Below are positions 1-11,059 of a stretch of 64,000 nucleotides of DNA, in pieces; position 1 is the first letter of the stretch; each line of letters begins with the position of its first letter. Source of the stretch: Athripsodes cinereus (taxonomy: Eukaryota; Arthropoda; Insecta; Trichoptera; Leptoceridae); contig OX388305.1 of the NCBI GenBank assembly GCA_947579605.1, positions 19,729,542-19,793,541 on the forward strand, in the 5' to 3' direction. The position numbers and the translations under genes were made by a program. The notes beneath the pieces are model-generated. The model made no database searches, was not told the origin of the DNA, and saw only the letters and a program-made list of their open reading frames with translations.

Positions 1-650
1 CTTTTTTGGAAACTCCAGTAAAAAATATTGATAACAATTTTTATGGCTAGGTAGTCGTTTTTTTTATTTTTTCTAGCTTTTATGATCGATGTATTTTTAA
101 AAAATCGTTTAGGTACATCTTATTTTCACTTTCACTGATTCTATATCAAATATATCAACTATATCAAAATAACTCAAATTCAAAATAACTCAAAAAAAAT
201 TATTACAAAAGAAACTGCATTGTTACAATTTTGAAAAATCTGCACTTCTCATTATATTTTTCTTTTCAGTATTCAAAGCTCTTTTACCTCAGTAGATACT
301 TATATTGTTGAATAAAGTGCATACATAATACCTACAGATAACTAATTGAGTGGAGGAAATTACGACAGTAATAACTCCAACATTTAACTTTACTGCTTCA
401 ACATGAAAGAGTAGGTACTTACCTACTATTACAGTTATAACGAAAACACTCAACATTGTACACAAAATACTTCAATAAAAGCTCGCGTAGAAAATGAATG
501 TAGATACCTACAGTTTATTTAATAGAGACCCGGTTTTTCAAAAATGCGTTGAGGTGATCCTTGTTATTAAGTTTAAAGCTCAATAATTTTTTTTATCATA
601 AAGTTAAATTAAATAAAGGCGGATATTTGTAAAACATCACATTTAAGACA
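1..650. other. AT-rich sequence, nothing recognised
   Basis: No splice-bounded exon, RNA gene, long repeat or recognisable transposon remnant was seen. All open stretches are short and low-complexity. Confidence 0.5.
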
Positions 651-654
651 TAAA

Positions 655-790
655 ACATATTCCATTCAATAATAAGAATAATATGCCACCCATCCCAATT
701 TTTTAACTGTATATTGGCTCAAACAGGTCAGCCGCATGATTATTATATGTAATTAGTCTGCTGCCTACTCAATTTGAGGGGGATGGCATG
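655..790 (-). repeat. Dispersed repeat family A, copy
   Basis: Read on the minus strand this holds the family A landmarks: a tag near gcagcagacta, then a block around gggatgggtggcat, then a poorly kept tail. The same order recurs at about 7575, 9215, 21110, 21256, 24290, 27425 and 57520. No coding capacity is seen, so it is probably a non-autonomous element. Edges are approximate. Confidence 0.5.
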
Positions 791-799
791 AAAATTTAG

Positions 800-3190
800 T
801 ATTCGAACTATTACATATCTATAAGGATTACTTGGTGTGTCTATGAAGGTAATTGCATTTAATTTTTAATTTTTTCCATAACATGGTGGTGGTTAGTTGA
901 AATTTGTATGATGAAAATATGAAATAAGTTGGGTTTATGTAGATCTATACCTTCTTTATAAAAATAGTCTTTTTTATTTTGTGGGAAATCACTACAAGAT
1001 AATAATTTAGAAAAGATGGGATAGTTCGGTAATATCAACAAAGGGCTCTCTCTCGAGCATACACCTTCATACAGTGTTACTGATATTGATTTGAACTAAG
1101 TAGTAAAGAGCGTATTGAAAAGTTGGACCAACATATATTATAAGATATGATCGTTTCAGCGACAACATAGCTTTCGCAAAGTAAAGGATTATCTTCGGTA
1201 TTTTATTGGCTGGTGCACATACGACTACACTCCCATCATTATTTACGGTCTACACGCATTCTGTTGCGCAAATGCTGTTAGTTTTCGTTAGTACTTTCGT
1301 TAGTTCTATATTGTGTAATGATAAAGCGATTACCTACTTATTAAAACGGATAATGGATATATGGCGAGATTCATATCGAATATTCGATAGGTAATTATTA
1401 TAAATAGGTGTAGGTATCTTCTGATATGAATTGTTTACTCATAATATAGTCATATTGTAAATAAATTATCCGAAATTCTAAGCATATGGATAATCTTCAG
1501 AGTCTTTCCAAAAATTTCTTTAACCACCTCTTTTAACAGACTCAGAGGTCGCTGGTTCTAACGTCTGGGATAGGTATGCAACATCAAAAAATTGCTCTTC
1601 AAAGCCCGTCCTATATCGCACCTGAAATATGTGTGGTTTATTTATCTTTTTCTTTCGAAAATACCATTTAAATCACATTTTTTCCTGAATATCTAAGTAT
1701 ATAGAATACCTGTATTCATAGTAAAACAACGCAGCATTTTTTTCCCATTTTTATTAACCTAATATACATATACAATTCATCTCTACTTTGCATGAACCTA
1801 TTATAAGCAGTCTACAAACTACACACATGTCGTTATCATACCTACGCCAGTCCTAGTTTACCTCGTCTTGTAGACTTTATAATCATATCACACTATTATA
1901 ATATGTTCAGCTTGAGTATAAGGATTTAGTGAAATGATCAAACTTTATTCAAGTAGTGTGCCTGTAAAAACTTTATTATTTACAGTCTAATACAAGCTGG
2001 AAAATAAGTAGAAGCAAGCAAGTTCAGACTAGAAAATGTTGAAGCGCTTTTGAAGAGAAGAAAAATCGTAAAGTAAAAGATTTATAAAAATGTATCGTAT
2101 TTTGCGCTATCGTATTTTCCACCTTTCTGAAATGTTGTAACATGAAAATTTTGAGTCGATGCTGTGAAGAAATGGATTTATTTTATATTTTCGAGTTTAA
2201 TTCTTCAAAAATAAAACACACTTGAATCGTAAATTTTGCAATGTGAAATTCTTATTTTGTTCGAAAATATTTTCAGTCTTAACAGTCATAACAAAGCATT
2301 GAATAACATTAAAATGAAAATTAAAATTCGAACTTTTTAATAACTTTGAAATTGAACTAAGAATAGCTCAAATAAATATAATTATGTGTAATTGTTTAAA
2401 TACTCGTATTGATCAGTAAAATTGCTTCTGAATTGTTGTAGAGGGGAGGCTGATAAATTGTTAATAATATTAGGCTGTTAAAGTTTTTTCCATGATTTGT
2501 TATTTGCATTAGATATAAAGCGCTTTAATAAACCTACGATATTACAATAATTCTGTTCCCTTTTAGTTTTTGCAGATTACAATTTATTTATACATAGGTA
2601 TATGAATACAATATCTATATCCACGACTAAAGTATGTAATTTGGAAGCAACTAACCGTATTCTTTAACCAATAAATAAAATGTAGGTACTGAAAGAAGTG
2701 TTCAAGAATAATATTTAACCGTTGATTCGGGAGAGTTGTTATATCATTATAATTTCCAGTTCAGTGTGAATCTTGACACAAAAGTCAGTCAGTTGTTTCG
2801 TCATGCGTTTAAACTGTTAGAAATTTCACAACAGATAACTATTTTATTTGAAGTTATAGGAAATACTGGCTGACAACATATGTACATATATTGCCTAGTA
2901 CAACTTAGTTATTCAATAATTCATTGAGAAATGTATGTTACCTTGAATGAGGTGATGATATTTAGATAACATTATTATTTTGAAAATTTAACAAACAAAT
3001 GAGTCCGTCTGTGGCTATTTCAGGTAAGTATAATTAATTTTCAAAAAAAACAATTATGAATCTTATATTTTATTGGCAAGATTATTTTAAGCGTTTCAAC
3101 ATTTTTATGGGAATAGAATATATTGTTCTTTATGTTATGTCAAAATACAATATTTTTTTTAAATTTATGTATAAAATAAAAAAAGTTATT
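800..3190. other. AT-rich sequence, no supported gene
   Basis: Short frames only. The single item of note is ATG at 2999 followed 25 bases later by a consensus splice donor (gtaagt at 3024), discussed as a weak candidate first exon. Confidence 0.45.
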
Positions 3191-3198
3191 ATTATTGA

Positions 3199-3299
3199 TT
3201 GGTGTTAATTATGAGTATACAAAAATGCAGGACCGGTCTCGCGGACTTCGAATTCACATCATCATGTGCTGATCGATACAAAATAGTCATTAACACCAA
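3199..3299 (-). ncRNA. Possible decayed hammerhead ribozyme (Penelope type)
   Basis: On the minus strand the order is: core ATGATGA (3265-3259, C3 changed to A), one extra U (3258), a stem II candidate (3257-3241), GAGA in place of GAAA, then palindrome ACCGGU (3237-3232) and C at 3231 as the expected cleavage nucleotide. The flanks TTGGTGTTAAT (3199-3209) and its exact reverse complement (3289-3299) could close a long stem I. It is homologous to 10101-10160. The inner stem I pairing is poor, so activity is unlikely. It could instead be an unrelated short repeat. Confidence 0.3.
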
Positions 3300-3633
3300 A
3301 TAATAGTAGTAAATATTACTCATTTTGTTTTATAATTTTTAATGAAATAAATAGGTATTTATGATGCTTTAGTTTAGTAGGTATTTATGCTGTTTACAAT
3401 TGTTTATTTTTCATGTATATGATGTTTATTTACCGAGCAGAGCCGGTCAAAAAGTAACTAGTCTTGAAAATTATTATACATATAACGCCTGACACAACCG
3501 CTAAGTTTTCTTACAATATCAATTTGATGGTTTAGCAAAATAACTTCACGTGGTAGGCATCTAAGTAAACTACAATACTAAATATTCTGGAAGTAAATTT
3601 ATTATTCAATACGTTTGAGGTTCATACATTAGT

Positions 3634-4151
3634 CAGACATTCCCAAACTTTTTTTCTCTCATAGACCACTTTCAAAATTTTGTTTTTCCGGTGGACCCCC
3701 TGCATTTCTACATCCCGTCGCTAAATTTTCGAGATGGTATAGGAATTTTAAATATTTCAAAAACTCTTCAGTTTTCTTATAGAACATTTTCTCACAGTAC
3801 CTTTTTCTACAATGTAACGGGTATTATTATGTCCATTTATTATATCCATACCAGCGGGTACTTTAAAAAAATAAAACGTGATTAAATTTCTACCTCCCCG
3901 TCGCTGAATTTTCAAAATGGTATAGGAATTTGAAATATTTCAAAAACTTCTCGTTTTTTTACAGAATATCTATTTACTCGAATCATTAAGTATCTGGTAT
4001 CTTTACAGAATATCCGATACTTTAACCATGGATTCGTGTACCCCCGCTTACAACTCGTAAACCCCCATTTTTTAAGTCACGCCAACGTAGACCCCCGACG
4101 AGTCTCCCGTGGACCCCTGGGAGTCTATCTGGACCACTTCGGGAATCACTG
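3634..4151. mobile_element. hAT-type non-autonomous element (MITE)
   Basis: The ends are inverted and hAT-like: left CAGACATTCCCAAACT, right (reverse complement) CAGTGATTCCCGAAGT. The flanks are cattagt (3627-3633) and cattagat (4152-4159), an 8-bp target duplication with one base lost on the left. The subterminal sequence is rich in repeated 'gaccccc' words, as in many hAT MITEs. Two internal direct repeats of about 75 bp begin near 3717 and 3899 (both start cgtcgct). There is no transposase frame, so it would depend on an autonomous relative. Confidence 0.7.
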
Positions 4152-4364
4152 CATTAGATGGATCGTAAAATTATTATTGAGTAAATTTCTAGTACAAGGT
4201 TCTACTTTATCATCACTAAAAAAAATTCAAGATAAGTGGCAAACACCATCGCTGAAATAAAGATGTTAAAATATAATTTACTCTGTTGAACTCCTTTTTA
4301 GAGGGCGCTCGAAAACAAAATTTGAAAATGTAAATGCCAAATAAATAAAATTGTCTTAACTTTA

Positions 4365-4997
4365 TTGCCATAAATGGAGTGAGCATCAAACAAGTAAGAG
4401 AATTCGTGTACTTGGGCAGCAGAATAAACCAGGACGGACGCTCCAAATCAGAAATTGTGAGCAGAATAAACCAGGCACGAATTGCCTTTAACAAAAAATC
4501 CAAAATATTAGAATCCCCTAATATTGATCTAAGCGTGAGGAAGAATCTCACTAAAGCCTTTGTGTGGAGCATTCTGCTATATGGATGCGAGACGTGGACC
4601 ATCAGTAAGAGGGAAAGCGGACGGCTAGCGGCATTTGAAATGTGGTGTTATAGACGCATGCTGAAGATTCATTGGTCGGAACACGTCGAAAACGAAGAAG
4701 TGTTAACCAGGGTTGGCGAAAAAAGGCAACTCCTCAAAAGAATCTGCCAACAACGAGCTAATTGGATTGGCCACAACATCAGGCACCCAGGACTGCTCAT
4801 CGCAATCGCAGAGGGCAGGACCGAAGGCACAAATGGCAGAGGTCGACCGAGAGACGCCTATATGGACCAACTGAAGAGGGACATGAGCTGTGGCTCATAT
4901 ATGGAGTTGAAGAGACTGGCTGAGAATAGGGAGGAGTGGAGAAATAAGTCAAAACTCGTTGCAGACCAATCCAATGGATTGTAACTCATTATATATA
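4365..4997 (+). mobile_element. RTE-type non-LTR retrotransposon, 5'-truncated copy 1
   Basis: A 633-bp 3' fragment bounded by an 8-bp direct repeat taacttta (4357-4364 and 4998-5005), the expected mark of target-primed insertion. It ends just after the reading frame, as RTE elements do, with a short AT tail. A second, shorter copy lies at 32747-33124. Confidence 0.8.
4379..4984 (+). pseudogene. RTE-type reverse transcriptase, C-terminal 201 residues
   Basis: This is the C-terminal part of an RTE (BovB-like) polyprotein, beyond the catalytic palm. Landmarks in order: VYLGS near residue 12, LLYGCETWT near 68, FEMWCYRRMLKIHW near 87 and RGRPRDAYMDQLKRDM near 153, ending ...QSNGL and a stop. 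These blocks are diagnostic of the thumb and tail of RTE proteins in animals. The endonuclease and RT palm are missing because the element is 5'-truncated, so it cannot move itself. The frame is open, and against the copy at 32747 only about nine residues in roughly 122 differ, pointing to fairly recent insertion of both. The GTG at 4379 is only the edge of the open frame, not a real start. Confidence 0.85.
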
Positions 4998-5384
4998 TAA
5001 CTTTAATCGGCGCGAAGATGCAGACTTGAATTTCTTCCAAATAACCCAATTATAACAATACGGTGCTATATAAATTGCAATAAATTATAAATGAACAAAA
5101 ATTAATAAATTTATTCTTATTCATTCACGTGGAACGTTTCATTATCAAAATAAAATTAATATTCGTAATTGAGGCGGATTTAAAATACATTATGATTTAT
5201 ATTTTACATAATCCCGTTAATTTTAACACCCCCCCAACCAATTAATTTTCACTGATCTCCCAATTTACCTAAATACCTTACAAATTTCACGCTATTCATA
5301 AAAAAAATATTACATTTTAATTCTATTCATTTATCAAATGTATGAATTGAAACTTTCAGCAACAAAATAGATCAAGTCTAATTT

Positions 5385-5600
5385 TTTTTTTATTTGAGTT
5401 TTTGCTGGATTTCCTCTATATAAAATGTTGGTTTACTTATCATTTATTTACTTCCGAGGGCCATAAAGCCCTTATAGAGCCTTTGTCTCCAAAACAATAG
5501 ATTGTCGAGCATTTCTATATGATACCTATTTTTTATTTTTCTGTTGTCAAAATGTCAAAGGTGAAAACCGTAAATGCTCTTATATAAATAAATAAATATT
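5385..5600 (+). repeat. Jockey-type retrotransposon 3' tail
   Basis: The sequence ends in aaaccgtaaatgctctt followed by a taaataaataaa tail. The same pattern (aaaggc...gccgta, then an aataaata tract) ends the elements near 35047, 46775, 54340, 55515 and 57176. No frame remains. The 5' edge is a guess. Confidence 0.4.
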
Positions 5601-7570
5601 GAATTGTCTGTTGAAAAAACAAACCTAGATATTAATGCAAAATTTGTGCCACACAATAATATGACTCTGGTCTCCTATACTGAGTTCTTTCAATGCAGTA
5701 CCTACTTTTCATTTCTTCGTTTCCAAATATCTCTGATTCAAGTTTCATGGACTTTACCTGTTATGGTTCTGAATCCCTTCATCATTTTTATCCGATGAAA
5801 AATATTCATTACACAATTAATTTGAGCAAATAAAAAACAGATTTTATGAGTTCAAGATGTTGTTTTCATTTGTTTTGTATGTTTTTGAAATATAAATATT
5901 TGTACAATTAATCATTTATTTACCTAACTTATTTGTTTATAATATATTTGAAATTAATTTATTTATCGCACAAATAATGGTAAAACTTCCGCCTTGCATT
6001 TAAACTTCGTATCCTATGACAATCCCTAGATAGGTACCTATATAATTTTAAAATGTGTTTTTCGTGGCGATCCTGGCAAAAAAATGTGTTTCACCCTTGG
6101 CTGTAAGTTTTCCAGTAGGTACCCAGTAAAAAACAAATATTCGTAAAACATACCAAGTATGATATTATTTGACATTTTTGTTCAGCGATGAGATACATCA
6201 CCCGTCCTGAATGTTTTTATCACTTGTTAACCCGGAAAATATGACTTTACATACATGTTTTGAATGAATGTAAGATTGAAATAATTAAATGAAATTTTAT
6301 AAATGCTGGTTCTACTTACTAACTTTTAGGGTACAGACTACAGTCCTTGCCACTCAAATGCGCAGCGACACATTTGTATACCAATCCCTTTGTCTTTAGT
6401 CATAAATGCCGTTATGAATTCATCAATAAACAATGTACCTAAATGAAATTCATATTTATCTAGGCTTTGGATATGCCTCCATTTTATTATTTTTCTTAAC
6501 GTCCTATCGTATACTGACAATGTTTCCTTAGTTCCAATTTATTTAGGTGGTAGGTACCTACTGACTTCAGCAACGAGGATTGCCACCTGTCCAAAATGTC
6601 TTAATATTTAATAGATGTTAATTTCTATGTTTATTACGCGAAAAGCTGAGCGAGAATATTTTTCCCTCGATAGATTGCGATGGCTTTCTCTCTGTATGGA
6701 ACCTCGTTTAAAGCCAATCATAAGATAAATATTGAAATATCGCAAGCGTTTTGCGAGGGAAGCTTTTATACCTAAAGAGTTTTGCCTTTTATGTCAAACA
6801 CGGTACCGTACAAAAATATATTTTGTTTGATATCAAAATAATAAAAATTAATTAAGTATGATGAAAAAATATAACAGATGAAAAAAATTGCACGGGTTTT
6901 AAACTTTATAGGTGGGTACGTGTTTTTTTCTTTGATGTTAGTACACAATATGTCTAATATTTATTTATTCGTTAATAAAATATTGACAAAATAAAATAAA
7001 AATTCCATAAAACGTAAACAATTCACATATTTGAGTAAAAGGTTTCACATTTTTATAATTAATCCAGAACTTTTTTACCATCTGACGTTTGGAATTTTTT
7101 TATTACTATGCCATTTTTTTGTAGCGAAAACAAGTTATTAATGTATAGCTCATTCTTTCCGTACAACAAAAGTAAAATATTCAAACTGGTTGAAAATCAT
7201 ATTTTTTTAACTGATACCTACATATATTCTTTTTGCACGTATTTATCATACAACAGGGTCAATATATTATAATATTTACAATCATCAAGGAAAAATCTTA
7301 CGTCTAATGGATGGGTAATGAAGGCATTATTTTGAATATTTCTTCGGAAAATGCTCCGAATTGTCGCCGAAAGATTTAAGATTTTTGCTTGATGATTGAT
7401 TAACGTTTGCATCCAGCTGTGTGGACGCCGCCATTCAGAAGGATTCTGCCCTATTGAGTCATCTTCTTTTACTACTATTGCTTTATATCATCATGACATA
7501 TCCCACAATTAGTATAATCAACATACCAGCCTTATGTCACAAACATGCAAGCTGTTCTTAGTAAAAATAT
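5600..7570. other. AT-rich sequence, no gene seen
   Basis: Only short frames. A small family A fragment on the minus strand lies at about 6180-6215 (caggacgggtg...catcgctgaa). Confidence 0.45.
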
Positions 7571-7574
7571 AGAT

Positions 7575-7650
7575 AATCAGGATGGGTGGCATACCTTATT
7601 GCTGAATTTAAGATGTAAAATGTTATTTCTTTTATCGAACATCTGCCTTT
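7575..7650 (+). repeat. Dispersed repeat family A, copy
   Basis: Contains aggatgggtggcatacct then gctgaatttaagatgtaaaa, the best-preserved 3' half of family A. The same words occur, diverged, at 8085, 10255, 24170 (-), 27425 (-) and 34170. Confidence 0.6.
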
Positions 7651-7782
7651 TGCACGACACTACAATATCTATTTAAAAAAATACGAATAAATAAACAATG
7701 TCTTTTTGCGTAGATATGTTATTGCATATTGTAATATGACATATTTGCATATTGTAATATTGCATATTTTTCATTTTTCCTG

Positions 7783-7853
7783 CTGAGACCGCCTTGGCCA
7801 AAAGCTGTTATGGTCTCAGTGCAGGGTGTTGTTTTATAATAATAATAATAATA
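7783..7853 (+). repeat. Hairpin plus (TAA)n, CR1-like 3' end
   Basis: An 8-bp inverted repeat, ctgagacc (7783-7790) and ggtctcag (7812-7819), is followed by a (taa)n microsatellite (about 7835-7853). A hairpin then a short-unit tail is how many CR1-group non-LTR elements end. No coding part is left. Confidence 0.4.
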
Positions 7854-8079
7854 ACAAAACTCTTACAAGCATAGGTGGATGAATGGGAGACTTTGTTTGA
7901 GAGACTCCATGGATTATTCAGTTCTTAGACACTTTCAAAAAATAGCCTCAATCACTATTTTATCTACACCTTCAAGGTATTTCCTATAAATGGCAAGTAG
8001 ACTCACTGCCAGTAATTAACTAAATGAACTAGCAGGCTTTCCCATCAGTACTCAAAATAAAGAAAAAAACGTTAAGGAT

Positions 8080-8300
8080 GTGTGTTGATTAATTATCTCA
8101 TCGCTGAATTCAAGATGTTTAAAGTTTATCTCTTTATCACTCACTCACTCATCGCCCTCAACGCTCCTCTCGGGAGCACAGGGCAGAAACCAACCTCCTC
8201 CATTCAGAGCGTCTCTGCGCCAATTGCGTCACCTCTTTCCACAACATTCCCTGCGCTCTGATGTCGTTTTCATTGGAACGGTCTATTGTGAAAGATCTCG
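8080..8300 (+). repeat. Family A fragment next to dispersed repeat family D
   Basis: Positions 8085-8115 match the family A tail (catcgctgaattcaagatg). Positions 8145-8300 are family D: ccctcaacgctcctctc, gggagcacagggcag, agcgtctctgcgcc, aacggtctattgtgaaag. Related copies lie at 19615-19720, 42750-42900, 63155-63200 and, inverted, 40380-40425. No protein frame is seen. Confidence 0.5.
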
Positions 8301-9210
8301 TTATATTTTACTTTAAATACCTGCCTTTTACACATACCAGTTTTTTTTTATTTTGCCTGGGACTAGCACGACATAAAAATTAAAAATCTAGCTAGTTTAA
8401 TATAAACATATTTATCATACTTTTATAACACATATATACCCAACAAAATAAATTTTGAGGTTAATCGGTTTAATGGTGTACTTAGAAAAATAATAAAGAT
8501 TATGATTTAAATTTTAGCAACACACATTTATCACGTCGGCTTGAAAATTCAAGCCAGCCGAGCAAAACAACGCTTAGAAATTATAATAATTGTTATAATC
8601 CAAACATACACAAGTATGTACTTTAATCTGTTTGTTTGTGTGTGTTTATCTGTATTAATTTGTCACTATATTCTTTATATCCCATTAAAATCCCAGTAGG
8701 GAAACGACATTATTCTATACGAATTTTCCTCTGTTAAGATGTGTTTTAAGATAATAGTACTTCTTAATAATTAAAAAAACCTATGTGCTTCAAATATATT
8801 GTAGTTTTTCTCATACCACGTCTGAAGTTTGTGTAGAATTAAAAAAAAAATAATAAGTCGTAACTTTTTTATTCTATCGGTATCGAAAGGACGATTTTCT
8901 GTCATTTGCTACGGCACTGTATATAGATCGATTATTTTAATAAGTACATGTAATATAAAATCGTAGAACATCCGGTAAAAGATACATACATAAGTGTCCC
9001 ACTCTTTTTCATTCATTTTTAGTGTTCAGAAGAATGTTGCTATTCGAAAATATTTTACAAAACTACAATTAAGTAATAGGGTATGTCTCCCATTGAGAAT
9101 AGCCGTCAGCTTACTTTAACATTAGGTACTGCATATCCCAGCAGTTGTAACTGTTTTTTTTCGATCTATTCTGTACTATACCATCACCGTATACTTTACA
9201 AGTGGTTTAG
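8300..9210. other. AT-rich sequence, nothing recognised
   Basis: No exon, RNA gene or clear transposon end found. Confidence 0.45.
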
Positions 9211-9214
9211 CCAG

Positions 9215-9310
9215 CAGATCAGCTACATGTAATTAACATGAAATCTGTTCTCTCCGTGCCATCAAAAAACCAAGACATTCAGGATAACAGGCGAACCTTA
9301 TTGTTTTTCC
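9215..9310 (+). repeat. Dispersed repeat family A, copy
   Basis: Carries gcagatcagctacatg, ctgttctctccgtgcca and gacattcaggataacaggcg in the family order, i.e. the 5' part running into the gggtggc core. It lies just beside a Penelope-type tail with a hammerhead motif. Confidence 0.55.
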
Positions 9311-9405
9311 ATGATATTTTAATGTACATAATAAGTAAATAATATAAAATAACGCTTTTTCTTGTTTCACGAAAGTGTGTAGGTACAACATAATAAACCT
9401 TCAAA

Positions 9406-9453
9406 ATGCCTTGAGCTTTCACCAACGAATTGGTATCATCAGAGCTGGAGCAT
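9406..9453 (-). ncRNA. Hammerhead ribozyme motif, Penelope type (HHR-1)
   Basis: On the minus strand: core CUGAUGA (9442-9436), one extra U (9435), stem II ACCAA-UUCG-UUGGU (9434-9421, five pairs capped by a UUCG tetraloop), GAAA (9420-9417), stem III palindrome AGCU, and C at 9413 as the expected cleavage nucleotide. Stem I is weak: one pair, an internal loop, then GCAU/AUGC. The downstream sequence looks like a retroelement tail. Every invariant core nucleotide is present. The tiny self-complementary stem III is typical of the Penelope-associated hammerheads reported to cleave as dimers. Activity is inferred. Confidence 0.65.
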
Positions 9454-9459
9454 AAAAAT

Positions 9460-10095
9460 ATAAAGCTGCCAACGAGCTGTCAAATCGTTGGTAAAACCTC
9501 TAGACATGTTTGTGGTATAATTTGGGTAAACTTTCACCATATAATATTTTATTACCACGCAACATAGACCCAGTTAAGAAACTGCTGCATGTACCTATTG
9601 GATGATTTTGAGAAGAAAAGAATAGAATAGAAATTTAAACTTTACGTTTTTTGATCTATTTTATTTTAATTTAGCAAAGCTGGGTTCTAAGCTTTCAAGC
9701 TCAAAAATAATATATCACCATTGAAGTCATTTCTCTTTGGAGGATTATTGTCATGAGCATTGTATATTTTATAATTAAATTTCAAGCAAAAGACACGGGC
9801 TCAGATTACGAATTTTATTTTTATTCACAGAATCATTTTCTTTACGCTTAACTGAAGCATGTTTTTGACGTCGTTTCGTGTAGGCTTTAATCTTAAATGT
9901 ATTTATTCTGACTACACACATAAAAAAATATTTAAATTTTAATTAAATATTAGTGCAAGTCATATGATTCTGAATTTTCATTAGTTTTCAAAAGAATTTT
10001 GTCAACAATAAAATAAACTATATAAATTAATTGTTTCGTCAAAAAATATTTCAATAAAATTAGTTATTGCTTTATCCAAATAAATTCTTGATTAA
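9460..10095. other. AT-rich sequence, nothing recognised
   Basis: Short frames and homopolymer runs only. Confidence 0.45.
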
Positions 10096-10100
10096 ATTAA

Positions 10101-10160
10101 TTATGTAAAACCGGTTTCGCGGATCTGAGTTCGCACCATCGGCCTCTGATTTATACTGAA
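10101..10160 (-). ncRNA. Possible decayed hammerhead ribozyme
   Basis: Minus strand: degenerate core CCGATGG (10142-10136, two changes from CUGANGA), extra U (10135), stem II GCGAAC...AUCCGC (10134-10119, with mismatches), intact GAAA (10118-10115), palindrome ACCGGU, then U at 10109. It is homologous to 3199-3299. On the plus strand the stem II segment folds slightly better because of G-U pairs, so another structured RNA is possible. Stem I is not convincing. Confidence 0.3.
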
Positions 10161-10254
10161 TAAAAAAAAGAAGATTTATAATTTTATTAGATAGCCATCA
10201 GACCAGCTACATTTAAAAAGCATACAAGTTATCATCTTCAAGTTGATACATTCA

Positions 10255-10300
10255 AGACCGGTGGCATGCCTTATCGCTGAACTAAAAATGTTGATTGCCT
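10255..10300 (+). repeat. Dispersed repeat family A, short copy
   Basis: Matches the family tail: accggtggcatgccttat then cgctgaactaaaaatgtt. Confidence 0.45.
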
Positions 10301-10745
10301 GAAGTGATAAAAGAAATAACAACAAATTTCAATGATAATAATATTATGAATATTAAGTCTCGTTTATGATTTTTCAGCTTTACTCTCAATTTAGCGCTTA
10401 TCTTAGAACCGTGTATTGAAAATGAGTCTTTCCTATTCACGTGTTAAGCCAGACAAATTTTAAGACGAAAAATACTCGTCAAGCATAAACTATCTAAGCC
10501 GGTTGCTTTCGTTTTGGTCTTAATCTCGAACCCTAATCTTAGAAGCATTGTAAGTATTCTTAAAAAAATAATGCATTATCTACCAAAAGTCAAATAGGTT
10601 ATTTTTCATAGGCCTTTAATTTAAGGTTTAAGACACTCCTCAATTGTATTCTAAACTTAGATTGTCGTGACAGCCGTTCTGTCATTTTTTAACCTTTGAA
10701 ATATATAAAGTTGATTTTTTCAACCGACGGTACTTGGTGGAAATT
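10300..10745. other. AT-rich sequence, nothing recognised
   Basis: No supported feature. Confidence 0.45.
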
Positions 10746-10751
10746 CATGTT

Positions 10752-10860
10752 GAATTAATTAAAATCAAACACTTATTTGTAGTATATCCACGGTGACTTT
10801 TTATTGGACGCGAGCCGGCTTTCAAGAGCTTCCGCTCTCATCATCAGGCTGGCGAAAAGT
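10752..10860 (-). mobile_element. Penelope-like 3' tail, copy a
   Basis: About 100 bases match, in reverse complement, the plus-strand sequence at 41691-41790, including the hammerhead, the cacggtggatatact block and the following gtgttt. The two copies are nearly alike over this stretch and unlike outside it, so this is a dispersed element end. Assignment to Penelope-like elements is by the ribozyme type and by comparison with the tail of the GIY-YIG element at 33.2-34.1 kb. Confidence 0.6.
10796..10860 (-). ncRNA. Hammerhead ribozyme motif, Penelope type (HHR-2)
   Basis: Minus strand: core CUGAUGA (10847-10841), extra U (10840), stem II GAGAGC-GGAA-GCUCUU (10839-10824, six pairs with a GNRA tetraloop), GAAA (10823-10820), stem III palindrome AGCCGGCU (10820-10813), cleavage C at 10812. 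Stem I has GC/GC next to the core, an uneven internal loop, then ACUUUU (10860-10855) with AAAAGU (10801-10796). All core positions are intact. Compared with HHR-3, stem III changes A-U pairs to G-C pairs on both sides, so pairing is conserved while sequence is not. Confidence 0.75.
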
Positions 10861-10869
10861 GCCTTTTTG

Positions 10870-10897
10870 GTTACGTAGAAAAGGTTTTCTACGTAAC
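10870..10897. repeat. 28-base perfect-armed palindrome
   Basis: gttacgtagaaaa and its exact reverse complement are separated by only two bases (gg). It sits ten bases outside the stem I edge of HHR-2, on the upstream side of the ribozyme in its own orientation. Confidence 0.7.
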
Positions 10898-11059
10898 AAT
10901 AATTATGTAGTGTATTCTTATATGAATAAATAAAGGTGAATTGCCTAGGTTTTTGGAATGAGAGATTATTTTAAAAGTAGATACTTTAAGACATGGTGCT
11001 CTCATCAGAACTTATATTTTAGGGATGACACCAATGTTTGGCTAATGTTCAATATCAGA

